The position numbers and the translations under genes were made by a program. The notes under the pieces are model-generated. The model made no database searches and was not told the DNA's origin. It worked only from the letters and a program-made list of their open reading frames with translations. From contig JAPLTX010000012.1 in NCBI GenBank assembly GCA_026397915.1, positions 1 to 64,000 of the forward strand: DNA of 64,000 nt. The letters run 5' to 3'. Source of the stretch: Verrucomicrobiota bacterium. Its GTDB lineage: Bacteria; Verrucomicrobiota; Verrucomicrobiia; CAIQCK01. Of the stretch, positions 57,231 through 64,000 are shown piece after piece (the first letter of the stretch is position 1; every line of letters starts with the position of its first letter).

Positions 57231-59150
57231 ATGACAAGAACCCTGAGGCTTCTCCTGGTTGGTGCGGTCTTTTGTTTGCTCGCGCTGGCTGGCGCGGCAG
57301 CCGAACTCAAATCTCCCGACGGCAATGTCGCCGTCACGTTTGCGGTGCGCGATGTTGACGGCGAGAAAACATGTCTTTTCTACAGTGTATCCTACCGTGG
57401 CAAGCCGATCCTTGCTGAGTCGAGGCTCGGCTTCACACTCAAGGAAGGGCCGGCGCTCACTGGCGGGTTCAAGATCATCCAGATCGACCGCAGCAGCCAC
57501 GACGAAACGTGGAAACCGGTCTATGGCGAGCGCAGCAGTTACCGCGACCACTACAACCAGCTCGTCGTTGAGTTGCAGGAAGCCGAGGCCCCGCGTCGGC
57601 TGCTGAACCTGACCTTCCGCGCCTACAGCGAAGGCGCGGCGTTCTGCTACACGCTGCCGAAACAGCCGGCAATGGAGCGCGTCAGCATCGCGAAGGAGAA
57701 CACCGAGTTCTGTTTCACCGCCGACCACACAACTTGGGTGGTCTATTCTGCGCAAGGTAATTACGCGAAGGTCGCGCTCAGCCAAGTCAAGCCCGGCTGC
57801 GAACGGCCGCTGCCAGTGCAAATCGCGGACGATTGTTACGCCGCCATCGGCGAGGCGAAGCTGGTGGATTACGCACGCATGAAGCTCGCGCCGCTGAAAG
57901 GCGTGGCGAACGCTCTCGTCAGCGACCTGACCGGCGGTGTGGAGGCGGCGCTGCCGCTGACGACGCCGTGGCGGTTCGTGATGACCGCTGATTCGCCGGG
58001 TCGGTTACTGGAGAACAACTTCCTTCTCTTGAACCTCAACGACCCGTGCGCCATCGCCGACACGTCATGGATCAAGCCCGGCAAGGTCATCCGCGAGGTG
58101 ACACTCACCACGACGGGCGGCAAGGCGTGCGTGGATTTTGCCGTGAAGCGCGGCCTGCAATACGTCGAGTTCGACGCCGGCTGGTATGGCCACGAATACG
58201 ACGACGCCTCCGACGCCAGCGCCGTCAACGTGGACCCGAAGCGTTCCAAAGGCCCGCTCGATTTGCAGGCGGTGATTGATTACGGCAAGCAACGCGGCAT
58301 TGGCATCATCCTCTACGTCAACCGCCGCGCGTTGGAGAAGCAGCTCGACCAGATTCTGCCGCTCTATCGGAAATGGGGCGTGGCGGGCGTCAAGTATGGC
58401 TTCGTGAACGTCGGCACCCAACAGTGGACGACCTGGCTGCACGACGCCGTCCGCAAAGCGGCAGCGCATCAGTTGATGGTGGACATCCACGACGAATACC
58501 GCCCCACCGGCTACAGCCGCACCTACCCGAACCTCCTGACGCAGGAAGGCATCGCCGGCGACGAAACCAGCCCGCTCAATACCAACACGCTCACCATCCT
58601 CTTCTCGCGTTTTCTTTGCGGAGCGGCGGACAACACGGTTTGCTACTACGCCCCGCGCGTGGACAAGAACGCCACGCACGCTTACCAGCTTGCGAAGGCT
58701 GTCTGCCTCTACAGCCCGTGGCAGTTCCTCTTCTGGTATGACCGCCCGCCCAGCGCGCCGCAGAAAGTCGGCGGTGCCGGCAATGCCGAGACTCAGATCG
58801 GCAACGAGCCGGAACTGGAATTCTACAGTGTCATCCCGACCGTCTGGGATGACACGCGCGTGATTCATGGTCGCATCGGCGAGTTTGCCGTCCTCGCGCG
58901 GCGCAGCGGCGCGGAGTGGTTTGTCGCCGGCATGAACAGCGGCGAAGCGCGCACGCTCGACGTGCCATTGAATTTCCTGGCGCGCGACAAGAAATATGTC
59001 GCCCACATTTACAGCGACGATCCGTCGGTGCCGACGCGGACACACGTGAAGGTCTCGCGCCAGCCCGTGGACGCCAGCACGACGCTGAAACTGACGATGT
59101 CAGCACAGGGCGGCCAGGCCATCCGCATCGCGCCGGCGACTAAGCCGTAA
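57231..59150 (+). CDS. Secreted glycoside hydrolase family 97-like alpha-glycosidase
   Basis: Signal peptide; LKSPDGNVAVTFAVRD, FRAYSEGAAFCYTLP, YVEFDAGWYGHEYDD, GIGIILYVNRRALEKQLDQILPLYRKWGVAGVKYGFVN, MVDIHDEYRPTGYSRTYPNLLTQEGIAGDE. Confidence 0.9.
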   Translation: MTRTLRLLLVGAVFCLLALAGAAAELKSPDGNVAVTFAVRDVDGEKTCLFYSVSYRGKPILAESRLGFTLKEGPALTGGFKIIQIDRSSHDETWKPVYGERSSYRDHYNQLVVELQEAEAPRRLLNLTFRAYSEGAAFCYTLPKQPAMERVSIAKENTEFCFTADHTTWVVYSAQGNYAKVALSQVKPGCERPLPVQIADDCYAAIGEAKLVDYARMKLAPLKGVANALVSDLTGGVEAALPLTTPWRFVMTADSPGRLLENNFLLLNLNDPCAIADTSWIKPGKVIREVTLTTTGGKACVDFAVKRGLQYVEFDAGWYGHEYDDASDASAVNVDPKRSKGPLDLQAVIDYGKQRGIGIILYVNRRALEKQLDQILPLYRKWGVAGVKYGFVNVGTQQWTTWLHDAVRKAAAHQLMVDIHDEYRPTGYSRTYPNLLTQEGIAGDETSPLNTNTLTILFSRFLCGAADNTVCYYAPRVDKNATHAYQLAKAVCLYSPWQFLFWYDRPPSAPQKVGGAGNAETQIGNEPELEFYSVIPTVWDDTRVIHGRIGEFAVLARRSGAEWFVAGMNSGEARTLDVPLNFLARDKKYVAHIYSDDPSVPTRTHVKVSRQPVDASTTLKLTMSAQGGQAIRIAPATKP

Positions 59151-59167
59151 CAGTGCAATCGAAACAG

Positions 59168-59314
59168 CCCCTCACCCCGGCCCTCTCCCCGTCAAACGGG
59201 GAGAGGGAGAGGTTTCATTCGCCGCTGTGCGGCTCGCTGGATAGTATCCGCGCTCGCAACAGAGTGAAACGGTTCCCTCTCCCCATCCGATGGGGAGAGG
59301 GCAAGGGTGAGGGG
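59168..59314. repeat. ~147-bp MITE-like inverted repeat of the CCCTCACCC/CCCTCTCCCC class, with nested hairpins
   Basis: Outer arms CCCCTCACCCCGGCCCTCTCCCC and GGGGAGAGGGCAAGGGTGAGGGG; inner hairpins CCCTCTCCCCGTCAAACGGGGAGAGGG and CCCTCTCCCCATCCGATGGGGAGAGGG. Confidence 0.85.
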
Positions 59315-59462
59315 CGGCGGCGACTGCATGGATACGGCTAAGTCAAGGATCGTCATCCTCCGGTCAATTCTGGCTATTCACGCCCAGCGGAGGCTGGCTC
59401 ATGCTGGCGGTGTGGTGATAGACTCCGCGCCAGAAGCGATGAAACGAAAAAACGCCGCCGAC

Positions 59463-61214
59463 ATGAGCACGCTCAAAGCCAGACTCGCTTACGAGCCGCA
59501 GGTGCTAAAGTTTGGCACCAGCGGACGCCGGGGCGAGGTGGTTCATCTCACGCAGCTCGAAATCTACATCAACGCCTTCGCGGAACTGGAATACCTCCAG
59601 TCGTTGCCGCGCGCTGACGGCGGCATCGTCCGCGGCGAGGAGTTCTTCTTCGCGTGCGACCTCCGGCCCAGCTCCACGCGCTTCGTGCCGGAGGAGAAGG
59701 GCCGCGGCGAGATCGCGCAGGCCATCGTGCACGCCATCCGCGACGCCGGCATGAAACCGGTGAACCTCGGCCTGATCCCGACGCCGGCGTTGGCGTGCCA
59801 CGCCATCGTGCGCGGCAAGGGGAGTATGATGATCACCGGCAGCCACATCCCGTTTGAGCGGAACGGCTACAAGACCAACACCGCGCGCGGCGAGCTGCTG
59901 AAGAAGGACGAAGCGCCGATCAACGCGCGGGTCGAGCAGGTGCGCGAGCGGCTCTACAACCAGCCGTTCGCCGAGTCGCTCTTCAACGAGCAGGGGCTTT
60001 TCAAATCAGGCAGCCAATCGCTGCCGCCGGAAGACCCGGCTGGGCGTGCAGGATATATCCGGCGCTATACGGAGTTCTTTGCCGGGCGCAGCTTGAAAGG
60101 CAAACGGCTGCTGACTGACCAGCACTCGGCGGTGGGGCGCGACATGCTGGTGGAGATTCTGCGGCAGCTTGGTGCGGAGGTGATTCCTGCCGGCCGCAGT
60201 GAGACGTTTGTGCCGATTGACACCGAGAACATTGACGAGGAGCAACTCGCCAAAATCCAAGCGCTGGCCGACGAAGTCGCGGCAAAGCACGGGCCGCTCG
60301 ATGCTGTGGTCTCCACCGACGGCGACAGCGACCGACCGTTGATCCTCGGCGTCGAACCGGGTAGGGCGCGACCGCCGGGCGCGCCGTTGGCTTCCGCTCG
60401 CGTGAAGTTCTTCGGTGGCGACTTGGTCGGCATGATCGTGGCGGAGTTTCTCGGCGCGGACGCGGTGGTGGTGCCGATCAGTTGCAACGACGCGATTGAC
60501 CGCGGCCCGCTGAAGGACGCCTGCGAGCCGAAGACGCGCATCGGCTCGCCGTTTGTCGTCGCCGGCATGGAGAAGGCGCGCGCCAAGGGCCGCAAGGCCG
60601 TCTGCGGATGGGAAGCCAACGGTGGTTTCCTGACCGGCTCTGACATCGAGCGCGGCGGCAAGCGGCTGCGCGCGCTGCCGACGCGCGACGCGATGCTGCC
60701 GATTCTCGGCGTGCTCTTCAGCATGGTGGAGAAGGACGTGACGATGACCGCGCTGTTCGAGCGGCTGCCGAAACGTTTCAGCCGCGCGGCGCTGCTGAAG
60801 AAGTTTCCGCGCCCCGTCAGCCTGCGGATCGTCGAGCGGTTCTCGCCGACGGATGGAAAGATCAAGGAAGTCGTTCTTGAGAAAGGTGGCGTGAAGCTGC
60901 TCGATGAGGACCGGCACGAGTTGCCGGCGTCGGGGGCGTTGACGCAAACGATGCTCGGCATTGGCGAGACGCTCGGCAGGTTTTTCGCGCCGGCGGCGGG
61001 CTTCGGAACGATTGCGCGCATCAACTACACCGATGGCGTGCGTATTTATTTCAGCAACGGCGACGTGGCGCACGTCCGCCCGTCGGGCAACGCCGACGAG
61101 TTGCGCATCTACGCTGTCGCCGACACGCAGACTCGCGCAGACGCCATCACGAAGATGGGCGTGGCCGAGCCGGACGGAATCTTGCGGCGGTTGGAAAAGG
61201 CAGTGACGGCGTGA
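59463..61214 (+). CDS. Phosphohexomutase (phosphoglucomutase/phosphomannomutase superfamily)
   Basis: LKFGTSGRRGEVVHLTQLEIY, MMITGSHIPFERNGYK active-site-like loop, VVSTDGDSDRPLILGVE metal-binding loop. The start could also be 59439. Confidence 0.88.
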   Translation: MSTLKARLAYEPQVLKFGTSGRRGEVVHLTQLEIYINAFAELEYLQSLPRADGGIVRGEEFFFACDLRPSSTRFVPEEKGRGEIAQAIVHAIRDAGMKPVNLGLIPTPALACHAIVRGKGSMMITGSHIPFERNGYKTNTARGELLKKDEAPINARVEQVRERLYNQPFAESLFNEQGLFKSGSQSLPPEDPAGRAGYIRRYTEFFAGRSLKGKRLLTDQHSAVGRDMLVEILRQLGAEVIPAGRSETFVPIDTENIDEEQLAKIQALADEVAAKHGPLDAVVSTDGDSDRPLILGVEPGRARPPGAPLASARVKFFGGDLVGMIVAEFLGADAVVVPISCNDAIDRGPLKDACEPKTRIGSPFVVAGMEKARAKGRKAVCGWEANGGFLTGSDIERGGKRLRALPTRDAMLPILGVLFSMVEKDVTMTALFERLPKRFSRAALLKKFPRPVSLRIVERFSPTDGKIKEVVLEKGGVKLLDEDRHELPASGALTQTMLGIGETLGRFFAPAAGFGTIARINYTDGVRIYFSNGDVAHVRPSGNADELRIYAVADTQTRADAITKMGVAEPDGILRRLEKAVTA

Positions 61215-61241
61215 TGCCGTCGTTTTGGAAGGAAAGAACCC

Positions 61242-63290
61242 ATGAACAAAATCTTAACGACACTCACATTGATTGCTTTCGCCCTGTTTGGCGGCGGCTG
61301 CGCTGACCAAGCCGCAGACGGCACGAAAGCAGCCCCGGCGGCAGGCCCAGCACCGACAGCGGCGCCGGCCGTTGCGCAGGAGAAGTTCCAGCCGACGCTC
61401 GACTCGCTCAAGCAATACGAGTGCCCCGACTGGTTCCGCGACGCGAAGTTCGGCATCTGGGCGCACTGGGGGCCGCAGGCCGTGCCGATGGACGGCGACT
61501 GGTATGCGCGCGGCATGTATGAGCCGGGCAACAAGCATTACAAGTATCACCTCGAGCACTACGGCCATCCCTCGGAGTTCGGCTACAAGGACATCATCCC
61601 GCTCTGGAAGGCTGAGAAGTGGAACCCCGACCGCCTGATGGCGCTCTACAAGAAAGCCGGCGCGAAGTATTTCGTCAGCATGGGGACGCATCACGACAAC
61701 TTCTTCCTCTGGAAATCCAAGCTCCACAAGTGGAACGCCGCCAACATGGGGCCGCACCGCGACGTCGTCGGCGACTGGCAGAAGGCGGCGAAGAAACACG
61801 GCCTGCGCTTTGGCGTCTCGGAGCATCTCGGCGCGAGCTTCACGTGGTTCCAGAGCAGCCACCGCGCGGACAAGGATGGGCCGAAGGCGGGCGTGCCTTA
61901 CGATGGCGCGAACCCGAAGTTCTGGGACCTCTACCATTTCCCCGCCGAGCCGGACGACAAGGCGTGGTATAGCACCAACCCCAAGTGGCACCAGCAGTGG
62001 ACCACCGCGATCCGGGAACTGGTGGACAACTACAAGCCCGACCTGCTCTACACCGACGGCGTCGTTCCGTTCGGCACCAACCACGCCGTCGGCCTCAGCA
62101 TGATCGCCCACCTCTACAACAGCAGCGCCGCGCGCAACAAAGGCAAGGTCGAGGTCATCTACAACTGCAAACAAAAATCCGACGGCCGCTGGGTCGAGGA
62201 CCTCGAACGCGGCATCATGCCGAAGATCGAGCCTTACCCGTGGCAGACCGACACCTCCATCGGCGACTGGTTCTACAACCGCAACTGGAAGTTCCGCCCG
62301 CTGAGCTGGGTCGTCCACACCCTCGTGGACAACGTCAGCAAGAACGGCAACCTCCTCCTCAACGTCGTCCAGCGCCCCGACGGCTCGCTCGATGCCGAGG
62401 TCGAGCAGATGCTCAAGGACATGGCCGACTGGACCGCCATCCACGGCGAAGCCATCTTCGGCTCGCGGCCGTGGCTCGTCTATGGCGAAGGCCCCGTCCG
62501 CGCCAAGGGCGGCCACTTCAAGGAAGACTTCAAGTATTCCTCCAAGGACATCCGCTTCACCACCAAGGGCGCCACCCTCTACGCCACCGCCCTCGGCTGG
62601 CCGCAGGACGGCCGCATCACCATCCGCTCCCTCGCCAAGCCCGCGGGCCGGATCGTTCAAATCACATCGGGCGGCGGAGCAACTACTACTGTTGCCATTG
62701 ATCTCGGCAACAACATCACCGCCGTCAGCCTCCTCGGCTCCTACGCGCAGCTCGGCTGGAAACAAACCGCCGACGGCCTCGTCGTCACCCTCCCCGCGCA
62801 GAAGGTCTCCGAACTCACCGTCACCCTGAAGATCACCGGCACCAACCTCAGGCCCGTGCCGTTCGAGCAGGTCTTCGAGCCGATCCACGCCGACGACAAG
62901 GGCAACTTCAGCCTCCGCGCCGACGATGCCGACCTCCACGGCAGCCGCATCAAACAGGAAACCAAGGGCGTCCACACCCACATCGGCTTCTGGGACAAGA
63001 GCAGCGAATGGGTCTCGTGGAAGGTGAAGTTCGACGCCCCCGGCAAGTTCAAGGTCAGCGCCCAATGCGCCACCGTCCACGACGGCGCGGAGTTTGCCGT
63101 CGAGCTGGCCGGCAAACGCCTCGCCGCCAAGGCCCCCAAGACCGCCGCCTGGGACGAGTTCAAGAACATCAGCCTCGGCCAGATCGAGATCACCCAGCCC
63201 GGCGAACAACTCGTCGCCGTCCGCGCCAAGGACCCGGCCAAGTGGAAGGCCATCAACCTCCGCGCCGTCCGCCTCCAAGCCGCGCAGTGA
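61242..63290 (+). CDS. Alpha-L-fucosidase, GH29-like
   Basis: CPDWFRDAKFGIWAHWGPQAVPMDGDWYARGMYEPG, GAKYFVSMGTHHDNFFLWKSKLHKWNAANMGPHRDVVGDW, YKPDLLYTDGVVPFG, LVDNVSKNGNLLLNVVQRPDGSL. Confidence 0.92.
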   Translation: MNKILTTLTLIAFALFGGGCADQAADGTKAAPAAGPAPTAAPAVAQEKFQPTLDSLKQYECPDWFRDAKFGIWAHWGPQAVPMDGDWYARGMYEPGNKHYKYHLEHYGHPSEFGYKDIIPLWKAEKWNPDRLMALYKKAGAKYFVSMGTHHDNFFLWKSKLHKWNAANMGPHRDVVGDWQKAAKKHGLRFGVSEHLGASFTWFQSSHRADKDGPKAGVPYDGANPKFWDLYHFPAEPDDKAWYSTNPKWHQQWTTAIRELVDNYKPDLLYTDGVVPFGTNHAVGLSMIAHLYNSSAARNKGKVEVIYNCKQKSDGRWVEDLERGIMPKIEPYPWQTDTSIGDWFYNRNWKFRPLSWVVHTLVDNVSKNGNLLLNVVQRPDGSLDAEVEQMLKDMADWTAIHGEAIFGSRPWLVYGEGPVRAKGGHFKEDFKYSSKDIRFTTKGATLYATALGWPQDGRITIRSLAKPAGRIVQITSGGGATTTVAIDLGNNITAVSLLGSYAQLGWKQTADGLVVTLPAQKVSELTVTLKITGTNLRPVPFEQVFEPIHADDKGNFSLRADDADLHGSRIKQETKGVHTHIGFWDKSSEWVSWKVKFDAPGKFKVSAQCATVHDGAEFAVELAGKRLAAKAPKTAAWDEFKNISLGQIEITQPGEQLVAVRAKDPAKWKAINLRAVRLQAAQ

Positions 63291-63355
63291 GCGGCAAGGT
63301 GGAGCGCGACCTCCGGGCGCGCTAGTCGTGGCTGCGGCGGGAAAGCCAGCGTGAA

Positions 63356-64000
63356 CTACGGCTTGAGGTTCTTCGGCATGACCGAGTAGTTCGTTCCGTT
63401 GACTGTTATCACCAGCGGCAGTTTCTTGATTGTGTCTAGCTCTCTTGCCAACGAAACATCACCGAAGGTGTATCCTTCAAAACCCTTCGCATAAGCAGCG
63501 TGGCGCACGGCATACGGCAAGAGTCTTTCGGTGGCGTAACAATGCAATTTGCAATACATATCCCACTGCTGATCCAACCAGTCCGGTCTGCACCAAGGTT
63601 CTTCACTGAACATCGGAAATTTGGAGGCGAAACAAGAAACTCCTTTGGTTGCCAATTCGTCCAGTAGCTTTTCGATTTCGGGGTTTACGGGCTCGTTGAC
63701 CCGAGTTGTGTCAATTACCCCTAAAACCCCCAAGGGAATATCAGGCTCGATGACGATGTCTGATCTCTCAGCTTTCGTGATCTTCACTGGCAACCGAAGT
63801 CGGTCATTCTCCCCGCCGATAGCGATGCCAGGCAAACCAAGTGGACTATCATATTGGAGAGACACTCGCCAATCCTCCGTGACCCAATACACTTCATAAT
63901 CATAAAGCGGTTTCCAGCCACTCGCTGGCTTCGATGGTTCACAAGGGTAGGCAACAATTGCCCTGACGGCACGGCTGTTATTCCAAACAGGTAGTATCTT
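63356..64000 (-). CDS. Hypothetical protein, 5' end beyond the window
   Basis: The frame of ORF 63356..63892 stays open to 64000 upstream of the GTG (KILPVWNNSRAVRAIVAYPCEPSKPASGWKPLYDYEV...). No family recognised. Confidence 0.6.
   Translation of the reverse strand, partial: KILPVWNNSRAVRAIVAYPCEPSKPASGWKPLYDYEVYWVTEDWRVSLQYDSPLGLPGIAIGGENDRLRLPVKITKAERSDIVIEPDIPLGVLGVIDTTRVNEPVNPEIEKLLDELATKGVSCFASKFPMFSEEPWCRPDWLDQQWDMYCKLHCYATERLLPYAVRHAAYAKGFEGYTFGDVSLARELDTIKKLPLVITVNGTNYSVMPKNLKP

Noticed and set aside
1-64000. tRNA, rRNA, integrase or transposase genes, or prophage
   Set aside because: None recognised on reading; small RNAs cannot be excluded without covariance-model searches.

Overview
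The window is 64 kb of GC-rich bacterial chromosome. Gene content (Tat-signal Gfo/Idh/MocA oxidoreductases, DUF1080, HEAT-repeat and FG-GAP secreted proteins, sulfatase, GH97 and GH29) suggests a Verrucomicrobia/PVC-type genome; this is an inference and I could run no search. Recognisable genes include a partial RecD2-like helicase, a Cache/HAMP adenylate cyclase, a class III aminotransferase, a compact family B DNA polymerase translationally coupled to an MscS-cNMP channel, rmuC, a G3E GTPase/ArsR/aquaglyceroporin cluster, a Ser/Thr kinase-like LRR protein, a solitary type IIG R-M enzyme, purF-purM and several glycan-degradation genes. Items most worth a second look: (1) a 1337-aa protein made of about 50 tandem 18/20-aa Cys/His/Trp repeats fused to a GLUG-motif C-terminus, with in-frame repeat rearrangements visible in the DNA; (2) a Whirly-like ssDNA-binding protein candidate divergent from rmuC; (3) a kinase-LRR protein whose catalytic HRD motif reads HRA; (4) a ~133-bp upstream region duplicated in front of two unrelated genes, an oxidoreductase and a giant autotransporter; (5) a frameshifted Gfo/Idh/MocA paralogue explained by loss of one 4-bp unit; (6) several intergenic palindromes. 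All translations and alignments were read by eye. Family names come from motif recognition, not searches.
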